A stretch of DNA of 64,000 nucleotides, from assembly GCF_900114015.1 (NCBI RefSeq), contig NZ_FORN01000015.1:1-64000 (forward strand), given 5' to 3'. A program made the translations under genes and the position numbers. Of this stretch, positions 46,683 through 57,849 are shown piece by piece; the first letter of the stretch is position 1; each line of letters starts with the position of its first letter. A model generated the notes under the pieces. The model saw only the letters and a program-made list of their open reading frames with translations. It was not told the origin of the DNA and did not search any database. Source of the stretch: Caulobacter sp. UNC279MFTsu5.1. GTDB taxonomy: Bacteria > Pseudomonadota > Alphaproteobacteria > Caulobacterales > Caulobacteraceae.

Positions 46683-47298
46683 CGAGATTTCTCCACCAGA
46701 TCGTCGACGGAACGACGCTGGTCCTTATCATAACCTGCTTCGTCCGGCTTGCGGTCGGACGGTTTGTCGCTGGCGCCGTCCTGGACGGCGTCCTCGATGG
46801 CGGGGGCCAACTTGCCTGCCAAACCAGCGCCTTTGGGGGCGAACACCTTCAGCACCCGGCCGGCGGCGTTGGACAGGGGGTAAAGCGCCGACTTCGACAT
46901 CCAGTGGGGCACGCGGTCGGGCGGGGTGGCCATGTGGAACACCAGGCTGAACACCCCCAACACCACCAGGCCGCGCAGCAGGCCGAACGCCAGGCCCATC
47001 AGCCGGTCCAGCGTGCCCAGGGCGCCGTCGGCGTGCAGGGTCTTGGTGATCTGGGCGCCGACCAGGCGCAGGAGCACGAAGATGATGACGAAGGTGACCA
47101 GGATGGCGGCGGCGGTGGCCGCCCAGTCGGGGTCCATCAGGCCCCGGAACAGCGGACCGGTGACCCGTAGGGCCAGAAGGGAGAGCAGGGCGGCGACGAT
47201 GAACGACAGGGCCGAGGTCAGCTCGCGCGACGCGCCGCGGGCGAAGCCGACCAGGGCGGAGACCACTAGGATCAGGCCGAAGATGATGTCGAACGGCG

Positions 47299-47302
<4 letters not shown>
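46679..47302 (-). CDS. cvpA: CvpA family membrane protein
   Basis: 207 aa. Four hydrophobic helices in the first 140 residues (FDIIFGLILVVSALVGFARG, ELTSALSFIVAALLSLLALR, AAAILVTFVIIFVLLRLVGA, LLRGLVVLGVFSLVFHM) followed by a cytosolic, charged C-terminal tail (DKPSDRKPDEAGYDKDQRRS). CvpA was named for colicin V production and is linked to envelope stress tolerance. It overlaps radA and purF by 4 bp on either side, so all three are translationally coupled. Confidence 0.92.
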
Positions 47303-48681
<1,379 letters not shown>

Positions 48682-48860
48682 GGATGCTCCTGATTCGAAG
48701 ATGACGGGAGATTACAGCCTGACGGGCGCCTGCGCCAAAGGCGGACGCACCCGCCGATCAAACGCGCCGTCGTCACGGAACAATGTTCTCAACACCTCAT
48801 GGTGGTGGTTATACAGGGATCGCGTCGGGGGACGTTCAGGATTCGCGAAGGAGCGATCGT

Positions 48861-50033
48861 ATGACTGTCATCGAACCCCGGACGTCATCGTCCGACCTTG
48901 TCGGCCGGGTGAAACGCCTGCTGCTGTCGCCCTCGGCCGAGTGGGAGCGCATCGACGCCGAGCCGGCGACCGTCAAGGGGCTGTACGTCGGCTATGTCTG
49001 CATCCTGGCCGCGATCCCGCCGATCGCCGGCCTGATCGGCGGGCAGGTGTTCGGGATCGGCGGCTTCGGCTTCCACATGAAGCCGCCGCTGGTGTCGTCC
49101 ATCGTCGGCGCCGTGGTCGCCTATGGCCTGAGCCTGCTGTCGGTGTTCCTGGTCGCCCTGATCATCGACGCCCTGGCCCCCAGTTTCGACGGCCAGAAGG
49201 ATCGCGTCCAGGCCTTCAAGGTCGCGGCCTACAGCTACACCGCCGCCTGGGTGTTCGGGATCCTGGGGATCATTCCGGCCTTGGGCATTATCGCCGCCCT
49301 GGCCAGCCTCTACGGCTTCTACCTGCTCTATCTGGGTCTGCCCAAGCTGATGAAGGCGCCGCAGGAGAAGGCCCTGGGCTACACGGCCGTCACCATTCTT
49401 TGCGCGATCGTGCTGTCGATCGTCATCGGGGTGATCACCGGCGCCGTGGCCGGCGCGGCGATGTTCGGCGCCGGCATGGCCGGCCACGCCGCCAACACCG
49501 GGACCATGTCGGGCACGATGGAGGTCAACGGCGCCAAGGTCGACCTGGGCAAGCTGGAGGCGGCCGCGGCGAAGGTGAACGCCCGCAAGGATCTTCCGCC
49601 GGTTCCGGCCGATACGTTGAAAAGCCTGTTGCCGGGCTCGGTCGCGGGTTTCGAGCGGACGTCGGTCGAGACCCATTCGGCCGGCGCCGAAGGCATGGCC
49701 ATGGTCGGGGCCACGGGCGATTACACCAAGGACGGCGCCGCCTTCCGCCTGGCCGTCACGGATCTCGGACCCGCGGCCGGCATGGCCGCCATGGCCAGCG
49801 CCTTCAACGCCCAGACCTCCGAGGAGACCGCCTCCGGCTACAAGAAGACGGGCAAGGTCGACGGCCGGCTGACGACCGAGGAATGGGATCGGGACAGCAA
49901 GTCCGGGACCTACAACGTCCTGGTCGGCGACCGCTTCAGCGTCGAGGCCAACGGCGCCGCCGACAACATCGACGTGCTGAAGCAGGCCGTGGCGTCGGTG
50001 GACCTTGGTCGGCTCGAGGGGCTGGCCCGCTAA
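48861..50033 (+). CDS. Yip1-family membrane protein with C-terminal soluble domain
   Basis: 390 aa from the ATG at 48861 (GGAG upstream). The first ~215 residues are a Yip1-like five-helix membrane domain beginning VGRVKRLLLSPSAEWERIDA, the usual entry of bacterial Yip1 proteins. The last ~170 residues are soluble (LPPVPADTLKSLLPGSVAGF, DYTKDGAAFRLAVTDLGPAA) and resemble a lipoprotein-like beta domain, location uncertain. Function unknown. Divergent from radA across about 180 bp. Its TAA stop is the first three bases of repeat copy B. Confidence 0.85.
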   Translation: MTVIEPRTSSSDLVGRVKRLLLSPSAEWERIDAEPATVKGLYVGYVCILAAIPPIAGLIGGQVFGIGGFGFHMKPPLVSSIVGAVVAYGLSLLSVFLVALIIDALAPSFDGQKDRVQAFKVAAYSYTAAWVFGILGIIPALGIIAALASLYGFYLLYLGLPKLMKAPQEKALGYTAVTILCAIVLSIVIGVITGAVAGAAMFGAGMAGHAANTGTMSGTMEVNGAKVDLGKLEAAAAKVNARKDLPPVPADTLKSLLPGSVAGFERTSVETHSAGAEGMAMVGATGDYTKDGAAFRLAVTDLGPAAGMAAMASAFNAQTSEETASGYKKTGKVDGRLTTEEWDRDSKSGTYNVLVGDRFSVEANGAADNIDVLKQAVASVDLGRLEGLAR

Positions 50034-50131
50034 AGCACCGACCTGATTGCATCAGGTCGGTGCTTTAGCTCTTTGTTCTGGTGCATTTTCTTCACGCGAA
50101 CCGGCGTCCACTTCGCATTGAAAATGCTCTA
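50031..50131. repeat. Dispersed palindromic repeat, copy B
   Basis: It begins with a perfect 17-bp hairpin (arms 50031-50047 and 50051-50067, 3-nt loop) that includes the stop codon of the Yip1-like gene, then a second block with GCATTTTC/GAAAATGC ends (about 50082-50126) and an inner GCGAA/TTCGC pair. Shares sequence and order with copy A at 41457-41549. It lies between the convergent Yip1-like and alr genes and should act as a two-way terminator. Confidence 0.88.
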
Positions 50132-50133
50132 GG

Positions 50134-51216
50134 TCAGCGGCCCTCGACCACCCGTCGCGCCCGGGGCGCGATGCGGGTCAGCAGTTCGTAGGCCGTCGTC
50201 CCGGCGGCGGCGGCGGCCTCGTCGACCAGCAGGTCTGGGCCGATGATCTGCATCATCGCGCCCGGGCGGGCGGCGTCGCAGTCGGTGATGTCGACGGCGA
50301 TCAGGTCCATCGACACCCGGCCCATCATCGGCCGGCGGGCGCCGTCGAACCACACCGCGCCGCGCGGATGAGCGGCGCGCGGCACGCCGTCGGCGTAGCC
50401 GACGGCCAGGATCGCGACCCGGGTGGTGTCCTGGGCGGTGAAGGCCGCGCCGTAGCCGATGCTCTCGCCGCGCGGCACCACCCGGGCCTGGAGGATCGGG
50501 GCCTCCAGCGTCGCCACGGCCTTGATCCGGGCGTCGGGAACGTCGCGCGGCCCGCCGCCATAGAGGCTGATCCCCGGCCGGCACTGGTCGAAGCGGAAGT
50601 CCTCGCCGAGGAAGATCCCGCCGGAATTGGCCAGGCTGCGGCGGGCGTTCGGGAACAGGGCCGCGACTTCGGTGAAGCGGGCCAGCTGACGGGCGTTCAG
50701 CGGGTGGTCCGGCTCGCCGGCGCAGGCCAGGTGGCTGATCACCAGGGTGATGTTCAGGAACTTCAGCCGGTCCATCGCCCCGGTCAGCACGACCGCTTCC
50801 TCGGGACGCAGACCCAGGCGGTTCATGCCGGTGTCGATATGCAGGGCGGCGTCCAGCACGCGGCCGCGCGCATGGCTGTTCCAAGCCTCGATCTGCGGCA
50901 GGCTGTTGAGCACGGGCGTCAGGCCGGCGGCCTCGATGGCCGGGGCCGAGCCCGGGGTGACGCCATCCAGCAGATAGATCGCCGCGGCGCGATCGCCCAG
51001 CGCCCGGCGCAGCGCCACGCCTTCCGACAGGCGAGCGACATAGAAGCTGCGCGCGCCTTCGTCCCACAGCCGTCCGGCGACCAGGGCCGCGCCCAGGCCG
51101 TAGCCGTCGGCCTTGACGGCCGGCGCGATCTCGGCCCCGCCTGCGGCGGCCCTGAGCACGGCGTGGTTGGACGCCAGGGCGTCGAGGTCGAGGGTGAGGC
51201 GGCTGGTTTCGGTCAC
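50134..51216 (-). CDS. alr: Alanine racemase
   Basis: 360 aa. Makes D-alanine for peptidoglycan. The PLP lysine is Lys35 in [14 protein letters not shown]; the second catalytic residue lies in [27 protein letters not shown] and the C-terminal [12 protein letters not shown] are typical. Stand-alone, no Tat or Sec signal, so probably the biosynthetic enzyme. It ends at repeat copy B. Confidence 0.95.
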   Translation of the reverse strand: MTETSRLTLDLDALASNHAVLRAAAGGAEIAPAVKADGYGLGAALVAGRLWDEGARSFYVARLSEGVALRRALGDRAAAIYLLDGVTPGSAPAIEAAGLTPVLNSLPQIEAWNSHARGRVLDAALHIDTGMNRLGLRPEEAVVLTGAMDRLKFLNITLVISHLACAGEPDHPLNARQLARFTEVAALFPNARRSLANSGGIFLGEDFRFDQCRPGISLYGGGPRDVPDARIKAVATLEAPILQARVVPRGESIGYGAAFTAQDTTRVAILAVGYADGVPRAAHPRGAVWFDGARRPMMGRVSMDLIAVDITDCDAARPGAMMQIIGPDLLVDEAAAAAGTTAYELLTRIAPRARRVVEGR

Positions 51217-51271
51217 GGGGCGGGACGTAGCCGAGCGCGCCGCCCGTGGCCAGTCCAGATGGCGAGGTCTT

Positions 51272-51967
51272 TCAGTGCAGGGGGCCGTGGCGGGCCAGAA
51301 AATCGCCGGCCAGGCTCTCGACGCCGCTGGCCAGGATCTGGACGCCGATGCACAGCAGCAGGAAGGCGACCAGGCGCGACATCACCCGGGCGCCCGAGAC
51401 GCCGAGCAGGGCCATCACCCGGTCCGAAGCCCGGTAGAGGCCCCAGATCGACAGGGCCACCGCCACGGCGGCCAGGCTGGCGCCGAGGAAGAACGGGATC
51501 ACCGTATGGCCGCCGGCCGGCCGCTGGGACGACAGGGCGATGGCCACGGCGATCGAGCCCGGCCCGGTCGTGAACGGCATGGTCAGCGGGAAGAAGGCGA
51601 TGTCGTCGGTCTTGCGCTCGGCGGGGGAGGCGGCGTCGCTCTTGCGGTCCTCGTGCGCCTCGGGCTCCATCAGCAGGCCCCAGGCGCGGATCGCCACCAC
51701 CAGGCCGCCGGCCACGCGCAGCGCGCCCAGGCTGACCCCGAAGAAGTTGAGGATGTAGCCGCCCAGCAGCAGCGATCCCAGCAGGATCAGCAGGGCGTTG
51801 ACCGCGATCCGCAGGGCCAGCCGCCGTCGCTCTTGCGGCGTGCGGTCGGCCAGCACCTGGTGGAAGATCAGCGAGGCGCCGACCGGATTGACGATCGAGA
51901 ACAGCGCCGGGAAGGCCAGCAGGAACGCGCCGACGACCGTGGACGTCGGCAGGGGATTGAACTCCAT
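51272..51967 (-). CDS. MarC family integral membrane protein
   Basis: 231 aa from the ATG at 51967, with AAGG about nine bases ahead. Six hydrophobic helices; family blocks [56 protein letters not shown] and [19 protein letters not shown]. MarC proteins were once linked to antibiotic resistance, but that role has not held up, and the function is unknown. It is flanked by dnaB upstream and alr downstream on the same strand. Confidence 0.9.
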   Translation of the reverse strand: MEFNPLPTSTVVGAFLLAFPALFSIVNPVGASLIFHQVLADRTPQERRRLALRIAVNALLILLGSLLLGGYILNFFGVSLGALRVAGGLVVAIRAWGLLMEPEAHEDRKSDAASPAERKTDDIAFFPLTMPFTTGPGSIAVAIALSSQRPAGGHTVIPFFLGASLAAVAVALSIWGLYRASDRVMALLGVSGARVMSRLVAFLLLCIGVQILASGVESLAGDFLARHGPLH

Positions 51968-52039
51968 CAGGCGGCCTTGCAGGGAAACGGACCGGGCCAC
52001 CCTGGCCCAGTCCGTCCGCCCCCGTCAAACGGCGTCGGC

Positions 52040-53566
52040 CTACTCGTCCGAGCCGCTGCGCATCTGGTGGAAATAGTGGTCGCGGGCCAGGTTGCCGAAA
52101 CGGGTGGTGTCGCTGTTGAACGACAGGCGCACGGTGCCGATGGGGCCGTGACGCTGCTTGGCGATGATCACCTCGGCCAGGCCCTGCAGGCGGTCCATGT
52201 CCTCCTGCCATTGCAGGTGCTCGGGCGTGCCCTCGCGCGGCTCGGAGCGGCCGACATAATAGCTTTCGCGATAGACGAACCAGACCATGTCGGCGTCCTG
52301 CTCGATCGAGCCGGATTCGCGAAGGTCGGATAGCTGCGGACGCTTGTCCTCGCGCTGCTCGACTTGACGCGACAGCTGCGACAGGGCGATGACCGGGCAG
52401 GCCAGCTCCTTGGCCAGGGCCTTGAGGCCCATAGTGATCTGCGAGACTTCCTGCACCCGGCTGGCGTTGGACGACAGGTCCGAGCCGGTGACCAGCTGCA
52501 GGTAGTCGACGACGATCAGGTCCAGGCCCACCTGGCGCTTCAGGCGGCGAGCCCGCGCGGTCAGCTTGGCGATCGAGATGCCGCCGGTGGCGTCGATATA
52601 GAGCGGCGCCTCCTGCAGCTCGATGGCCGCGTCGCGCACCCGGCCGAACTCCGAGGCGTCGATCTCGCCCTTGCGGAGCTTGTCGCCCGACACCCCCGAG
52701 GCGTCGGCCAGCATCCGCAGGGCCAACTGCTCGGCGCTCATTTCCAGCGAGTAGAAGGCCACCACGCCGCCGCTGACGGTCTTCTTGGTGCCGTCCGGCT
52801 GGGGCTCCCAGGCGTATTTCTTGGCGATGTTGAAGGCGATGTTGGTGGCTAGCGCCGTCTTGCCCATCGACGGACGGCCGGCCAGCACGATCAGGTCTGA
52901 GGGGTGCAGGCCGCCGATCTTGGTGTCCAGGTCGATCAGGTCGGTCGAGACGCCCGACATGCCGCCGTCGCGGCTGTAGGCCTCGGCGGTCATCTCGACG
53001 GCGCCCCGCAGGGCCTCGCCGAAGCTGACGAAGCCCGAACTGGCCGTGCCGCTCTCGGCCAGGGTGTAGAGCTGCTGTTCGGCCGCCTCGATCTGGTCTC
53101 GGGCCGGCAGCTTGACGTCGTCCTTGCCGACGCCGCCGTGGGCGGTGGCCGCGATCTCGCCGCCGATGCGGATCAGGTCGCGGCGCAGGGCCAGGTCGAA
53201 CACCGCGCGGGCGTAGTCGCCGACATTGGCGGCGGGCGGGGCGCGGTCGACCAGGTCGGCCAGATAGCGCAGGCCGCCCAGCTCCTCGAACGCCGGATCG
53301 TGCTTGAACTCGTCGGCCAGCAGGATCGGCTCGGCCAGCTGACCCTTGCGGATGTGGGTCTCGATCGAGCCGAACAATCGCTGGTGGAAGGGCTCGTAGA
53401 AATGCCGACCCTGCAGGCTGTCGGTCAGCCGCTCATAGGCCGCGTTGTCGTACAGCAACACGCCCAGCAGCGCCTGCTCGGCTTCCAGGTTGTGCGGTGC
53501 GACGGAGACGACGATGTCGCCCATCGGCGAGGGTGGGCGGAGGTCTAGAGCAGGGACGAGAGACAT
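52040..53566 (-). CDS. dnaB: Replicative DNA helicase
   Basis: 508 aa from the ATG at 53566 (a GTG two codons earlier is possible). The N-terminal helical domain starts PHNLEAEQALLGVLLYDNAA; the RecA-like motor has Walker A AGRPSMGKTALATN, FYSLEMSAEQLALRM, VVDYLQLV and SDLRESGSIEQDADMVWFV. DnaB unwinds the replication fork as a hexamer. No strong Shine-Dalgarno precedes either start. No intein is present. Confidence 0.96.
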   Translation of the reverse strand: MSLVPALDLRPPSPMGDIVVSVAPHNLEAEQALLGVLLYDNAAYERLTDSLQGRHFYEPFHQRLFGSIETHIRKGQLAEPILLADEFKHDPAFEELGGLRYLADLVDRAPPAANVGDYARAVFDLALRRDLIRIGGEIAATAHGGVGKDDVKLPARDQIEAAEQQLYTLAESGTASSGFVSFGEALRGAVEMTAEAYSRDGGMSGVSTDLIDLDTKIGGLHPSDLIVLAGRPSMGKTALATNIAFNIAKKYAWEPQPDGTKKTVSGGVVAFYSLEMSAEQLALRMLADASGVSGDKLRKGEIDASEFGRVRDAAIELQEAPLYIDATGGISIAKLTARARRLKRQVGLDLIVVDYLQLVTGSDLSSNASRVQEVSQITMGLKALAKELACPVIALSQLSRQVEQREDKRPQLSDLRESGSIEQDADMVWFVYRESYYVGRSEPREGTPEHLQWQEDMDRLQGLAEVIIAKQRHGPIGTVRLSFNSDTTRFGNLARDHYFHQMRSGSDE

Positions 53567-53688
53567 CGCCACAGGTTAACGCCAAGCCGGGTTTTTCGCG
53601 CGGACGCAGCGGGGCGCCGGCGAAGATGAACGGGGATATTCTGTGTATGTTCTGACCGCTCTCTGCGTCAGAAACGGACGCATGGAAA

Positions 53689-53714
53689 CGGCGCGGGAAT
53701 CGCTTCCCGCGCCG
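53689..53714 (-). terminator. Hairpin terminator after the TonB receptor gene
   Basis: Perfect 11-bp arms (53689-53699 and 53704-53714; CGGCGCGGGAA and complement) around TCGC. On the minus strand the stem is followed by TTTCC, 24 bp past the receptor stop at 53738. Confidence 0.8.
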
Positions 53715-53737
53715 CTCCGATCTTCGCCCCGGGCGCT

Positions 53738-56173
53738 CTACCAGTTGTAGCTGACCCGGGCGTACAGGAACCGGCCGTTGAAGCCGAACGGCGAGTAGCT
53801 GGGGAAGCCGATCGACCCGCTGGGACTATTGATCAGGGCCGGGGTCTCGCGCGGATACTGGTCGAACAGGTTGTTGACGCCCAGGGCCAACCCCGCCGGG
53901 CCCAGCTTGTAGCGGCCTTCCAGGTCGACGATCGTGCGATGGCCGGTCTCGTAGTCCAGCGTCGGGTTGTTGTTGGGCACCAGGACGCTGTCGTAATAGG
54001 TCGCCTTGGCGGTGACGCCGAAGTCGCCCAGGCTCCAGTCGGTGTTGAACACAAACTTCTGGTTGGGCGTGCCTTCCTCGTAGGTCAGGACGTTGCCGCG
54101 GTCGAACAGGAACGGCGGCTGGCTGACATTGGTGATGGTCGGCAGGCTGGGGGTCTTTCGCACCTCGGTGCCGTTGAAGTTGGCGGCCACGGTGAAGTCG
54201 TAGCGACCGGCCGTCTCGGTCTCCAGCTTGTAGCGGCCGACAATGTCGACACCCCGGGTCCGGGTCTCGACGCCGTTCAGGAAGAAGCGCGCGGCGCTGA
54301 CGCCGTAGCTCGACAGCAGGTTGGTGATCACCGTCGCCGTCGCCGCCGGGGTCGAGGGGTTGGGCAGGTTCTCCGACAGCACGATGCGGTCGTCGATGTC
54401 GATCTGGTAGGCGTCGATGGTCAGTTCGAACGGGCCGGTGTGAAAGACGATGCCGGCCGAATAGTTCATCGACTCCTCGGGCTTCAGCGGCTTGGCGCCC
54501 AGGGCCACGGCGATCGGGCTGTCGACGGTGAAGGTGCCGGACTCCACCAGGATCGAGCCCGTCGGGGTCGCGACGTTGTTGGTGGCGGTGTAGCTGAAGT
54601 ACTGCTGCTGCAGGGCGGGCGCCTTGACGCCGCTGGAGATCGCCGCCCGGACGGCCAGGGCGTCATCGACGTCGAAGCGGGCCGCCAGCTTGCCGGTGAC
54701 CTTCGAGCCGAAGTCCGAATAGTCCTCGTAGCGGGCGGCGGCGTCGAACGACAGGCGCTGGGTCAGCTTGCCTTCGAGGTCGACATAGGCGCTGACGTTG
54801 TGGCGCGACTTGTCGACGACGTTGGACGGGCGGAAGCCGCCAAAGCCCTGCGAGACCGGTGCGCCGGCCAGGGGACCCTTGCTGTAGGAGGCCGGCTCGC
54901 CCTCGTGCACCGCGAAGCCTTCCTCGCGGTACTCCAGGCCGAAGCCCAGGTTGGTCGGCTCGATCAGGCCCAGGTCGAAGCCCTTGCTCATGTTCAGATT
55001 GACCAGGAACTGGTCGTAGTCGAGCCCGCCGGCCTTGAACGTGCGGGGCGAGGCCGCGCCGTAGGTCGAGTTGATGGTGTTCTTGATCGTGTATTCGAGC
55101 TTGTTCTTGCCGTAGCTGACGCCCAGGTCGGTGGCGAAGCCGCCCAGGTCGCCCTTGATCCCGCCGGCGACGTTGTAGTCGTCGATCTCGGTGGCGATGA
55201 TCGGCAGGAAGCCGCCCGGATAGACCGCCGGAACGTTGTTGGCGTTGTTGTAGGTCCGCGCCGTCGCGGCGGACTCCGTGTCGCGATGCTGATAGCCGCC
55301 ATAGCCGTACAGCGACCAGGTCTCGTTCACCGGCAGTCCGGCGTTCAGATAGACCGCGCTGCTCTCCAGCTTGGGATCGCCATAGCGGCCCAGCACGACC
55401 GGATGGCCGTAATTGGGGGCCGAGGCCAGGTTGACATAGTCGGACCGGTTGGTCGGGTGGCGGTTCACATACTCGCCCATCACCGTCAGGAAGCCGTCCT
55501 TGCCCAGAGGCAGGCCCTGCCAGGCCGAGACCGACTGGGTCAGGCCGTCGTGGGCCTTGCGGCTGCCGCGAGCGGTGTCGACGTCGGTGTCGTAGATCCC
55601 GTAGTTGTAGGTCGCGCCGCCGCCGGTGCGGGCCTCGCGCAGGCGCAGGTTGATAACCCCGGCGATGGCGTCGGCGCCGTACTGCGCCGAGGCGCCGTCG
55701 CGCAGCACCTCCACCCGTTCGACCGCGACCGTCGGGATCGAGTTGAGGTCGAAGGCGGTCGAGCCGCGGCCGATCGAGCCGTTGATGTTGACCAGGGCGC
55801 CGACGTGGCCGCGCATGCCGTTGATCAGCACCAGGGTCTGGTCGGGCGCCAGGCCCCGCAGCGTGGCCGGACGCACGTGGTCGGTGCCGTCGGTGATGGC
55901 CGGACGCGGGAAGTCGATGGCCGGGGTCAGGTTCGAGAGGGCCTGGGCCAGTTCAGCGCCGCTGCCCTGGCGCGCCAAGGCCTGGCCGCCGATCACGTCG
56001 ACCGGCGCTATGGTGTCCAGCCGCGTGCGACCCGGCGTGCGGGTGCCGGTGACGACCAGTTCCTCGACTTCGGTGGCCGCGGCGGGCTCTTGGGTTTGGG
56101 CGGCCGCGAAGGCCGGGAGTTGCAGCAGCGCTCCGGCCGAGACGGCGGCCAGCAGAAGATGACGACGGCGCAT
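53738..56173 (-). CDS. TonB-dependent outer-membrane receptor
   Basis: 811 aa from the ATG at 56173, which opens a signal peptide (MRRRHLLLAAVSAGALLQL, cleavage near AQT) and has GGGGAA upstream. TonB box region VEELVVTGTRTPG, plug domain (VDVIGGQALARQGSGAELAQ, VRPATLRGLAPDQTLVLING, VEVLRDGASAQYGADAIAGV), then a 22-strand barrel ending FLYARVSYNW. The ligand is unknown; no TonB-linked uptake genes are adjacent and the gene is a single unit. Caulobacter-type genomes carry many such receptors for plant-derived sugars, so a glycan or siderophore are both possible. Confidence 0.92.
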   Translation of the reverse strand: MRRRHLLLAAVSAGALLQLPAFAAAQTQEPAAATEVEELVVTGTRTPGRTRLDTIAPVDVIGGQALARQGSGAELAQALSNLTPAIDFPRPAITDGTDHVRPATLRGLAPDQTLVLINGMRGHVGALVNINGSIGRGSTAFDLNSIPTVAVERVEVLRDGASAQYGADAIAGVINLRLREARTGGGATYNYGIYDTDVDTARGSRKAHDGLTQSVSAWQGLPLGKDGFLTVMGEYVNRHPTNRSDYVNLASAPNYGHPVVLGRYGDPKLESSAVYLNAGLPVNETWSLYGYGGYQHRDTESAATARTYNNANNVPAVYPGGFLPIIATEIDDYNVAGGIKGDLGGFATDLGVSYGKNKLEYTIKNTINSTYGAASPRTFKAGGLDYDQFLVNLNMSKGFDLGLIEPTNLGFGLEYREEGFAVHEGEPASYSKGPLAGAPVSQGFGGFRPSNVVDKSRHNVSAYVDLEGKLTQRLSFDAAARYEDYSDFGSKVTGKLAARFDVDDALAVRAAISSGVKAPALQQQYFSYTATNNVATPTGSILVESGTFTVDSPIAVALGAKPLKPEESMNYSAGIVFHTGPFELTIDAYQIDIDDRIVLSENLPNPSTPAATATVITNLLSSYGVSAARFFLNGVETRTRGVDIVGRYKLETETAGRYDFTVAANFNGTEVRKTPSLPTITNVSQPPFLFDRGNVLTYEEGTPNQKFVFNTDWSLGDFGVTAKATYYDSVLVPNNNPTLDYETGHRTIVDLEGRYKLGPAGLALGVNNLFDQYPRETPALINSPSGSIGFPSYSPFGFNGRFLYARVSYNW

Positions 56174-56291
56174 GTGGTTCGTTCCCCTACGTTTTGCGCG
56201 CTGCGTTTTCGCTTTGCGCGCGAGTGGTTCGCGCAGGAAAGCGCCCATTTGCACCTGTCGTAAACGAGTAATTTTCTGGGAACGGCCAAAG

Positions 56292-56321
56292 AAAAACGGC
56301 GCGGATCGCTCCGCGCCGTTT
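56292..56321 (-). terminator. Rho-independent terminator of the rpsF-rpsR-rplI operon
   Basis: Perfect 12-bp stem (56294-56305 and 56310-56321) with a TCGC loop; read on the minus strand it runs into TTTTTC. It lies 26 bp past the rplI stop. Confidence 0.88.
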
Positions 56322-56346
56322 CCGATAGTTCAGGCTACTGAAGCGT

Positions 56347-56931
56347 TTAGGCTTCGTAGTGGTCGCCTTCGAAAGAACCGGCGCCGCCTTCGGCCATGTC
56401 TTGGGCGGCTTCGGCGTCAGCGGCGCGGTCTTCCTCGAACTGAGCGGCGATGACGTTCTCGCCGCGCGCTTGGCGGTCGGCTTCGTCCTGGCTGCGCGCG
56501 ATGTTGAGGCTGACCGTGATGGTCACCTCGGCGTGCAGCTTCACCTTCACTTCGTGGACGCCCAGCGTCTTGATCGGCTTGTCGAGGACGATCATCGAGC
56601 GATCGACCTTGCCGCCTTCGGCCTTGATGGCGTCGGCGACGTCGCGGCCCGCGACCGAACCGTACAGCTGGCCGCTTTCGCCAGCTTGACGGATCATCAC
56701 GTACTGCTTGCCGTCGAGACCTTCACCGGCCTTGCCGGCGTTCTCGCGGTTCTTGACGTTGCGGGCTTCGATCTCAGCGCGCTGATCTTCGAAGGTCTTC
56801 AGGTTGGCCGAGTTGGCGCGCAGGGCCTTGTGACGCGGCAGCAGGAAGTTACGGGCGAAGCCGTCCTTCACGGTGACCACGTCGCCGAGGACGCCGGTGC
56901 CTTCGACGCGTTCGAGCAGAATGACTTTCAT
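56347..56931 (-). CDS. rplI: 50S ribosomal protein L9
   Basis: 194 aa, against about 149 in E. coli. The N domain MKVILLERVEGTGVLGDVVT and VKDGFARNFLLPRHKA are standard; the long central helix and C domain follow (ETVxVKLHAEVTITV region). The extra ~45 residues are an acidic tail (AQFEEDRAADAEAAQDMAEG ...), a common alphaproteobacterial extension. Third gene of the rpsF operon, 13 bp after rpsR. Confidence 0.96.
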   Translation of the reverse strand: MKVILLERVEGTGVLGDVVTVKDGFARNFLLPRHKALRANSANLKTFEDQRAEIEARNVKNRENAGKAGEGLDGKQYVMIRQAGESGQLYGSVAGRDVADAIKAEGGKVDRSMIVLDKPIKTLGVHEVKVKLHAEVTITVSLNIARSQDEADRQARGENVIAAQFEEDRAADAEAAQDMAEGGAGSFEGDHYEA

Positions 56932-56944
56932 CGTGGTGTCTCCC

Positions 56945-57220
56945 TTACTTCACGACGTAGGGGAGCAGAGCCAGGAAGCGGGCGCGCTTGATGGCCTTGG
57001 CCAGTTCGCGTTGCTTCTTGGCCGACACCGCGGTGATGCGCGACGGCACGATCTTGCCGCGTTCGGAGACGTAACGCTGCAGCAGCTTCACGTCCTTGTA
57101 GTCGATCTTCGGCGCGTTGGCGCCCGAGAACGGGCAGACCTTGCGGCGACGGAAGAACGGGCGGCGGGCGCCGCCGCCAGCGGCGGGCGCGCCGGCTTCG
57201 GGAGCAGTGGTGTCGGTCAT
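56945..57220 (-). CDS. rpsR: 30S ribosomal protein S18
   Basis: 91 aa. The N-terminal ~20 residues are alanine/glycine-rich and variable; the conserved part begins [15 protein letters not shown] and continues [19 protein letters not shown] and [21 protein letters not shown]18 pairs with S6 on the 30S platform. It lies 15 bp after rpsF. Confidence 0.96.
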   Translation of the reverse strand: MTDTTAPEAGAPAAGGGARRPFFRRRKVCPFSGANAPKIDYKDVKLLQRYVSERGKIVPSRITAVSAKKQRELAKAIKRARFLALLPYVVK

Positions 57221-57235
57221 GATCTCTCTTCTCCC

Positions 57236-57610
57236 TTACGCGGCGAAGTCTTCGCGCGGGCGCTCGGTGCGCTCGCCACGTTCGCGGTCGCGACGGGCCA
57301 GAACCGGCGACAGCTCCAGGTCCAGCTCTTCGACGCGGATGGTCATGAAGCGCAGCACGTCTTCATTGATCAGCAGCTGACGTTCCATCTCCTTCACGGC
57401 CGCGGCCGGAGCGTCGATGGCGAGCAGGGAGTAGTGGCCCTTGCGGTTCTTCTTGATGCGATAGGTGAGGTTACGCAGGCCCCAGTATTCGATCTTGGCG
57501 ATGTGACCGCCATTTTCTTCCAGGAGAGCCTTGAGTTGCTCGTTCAGAGCTTCGGCCTGTTGCGGCGAGATGTCCTGCCGCGCGATGACCACGTGTTCGT
57601 AGAACGCCAT
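57236..57610 (-). CDS. rpsF: 30S ribosomal protein S6
   Basis: 124 aa from the ATG at 57610 (GAAGGAAA ahead). [20 protein letters not shown], the [20 protein letters not shown] block and [17 protein letters not shown] are standard S6. The tail is rich in Arg and Glu ([19 protein letters not shown]). First gene of rpsF-rpsR-rplI. Longer in-frame starts upstream lack a ribosome site. Confidence 0.96.
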   Translation of the reverse strand: MAFYEHVVIARQDISPQQAEALNEQLKALLEENGGHIAKIEYWGLRNLTYRIKKNRKGHYSLLAIDAPAAAVKEMERQLLINEDVLRFMTIRVEELDLELSPVLARRDRERGERTERPREDFAA

Positions 57611-57747
57611 GTTTTCCTTCTTCCGGCTTGGAAGGCGGCGCGGGCGACGGCGGAAGTCCGGCGGCCACGATGGATCCTGCATGCCGAGCGGGGAAATCCC
57701 GACCCTTGAGGGGCTGCGTGCAAGACCGCCATCCGTGAGAGGGCGCG

Positions 57748-57776
57748 CTAATACAGGAAAGGGCGCGCGAGCACAA
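57748..57776 (-). promoter_or_regulatory. Probable promoter of the rpsF operon
   Basis: On the minus strand TTGTGC (57771-57776) and TATTAG (57748-57753) are 17 bp apart, a fair match to the housekeeping promoter. The transcript would have a leader of about 130 nt before rpsF, long enough for feedback control by S6-S18 as known in other bacteria, but I could not draw that motif with confidence. Confidence 0.55.
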
Positions 57777-57849
57777 GTCGCGGAGCAGGCTTGCATCCCT
57801 GGGTAGCTCTGGGGCAAGGATGAGGCGGAGCTGTTGTGGGGGAAACATC

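Noticed and set aside
57611..57747. S6-S18 feedback RNA motif in the rpsF leader
   Set aside because: The leader is long enough, but I could not identify the paired element and conserved bulge with confidence.
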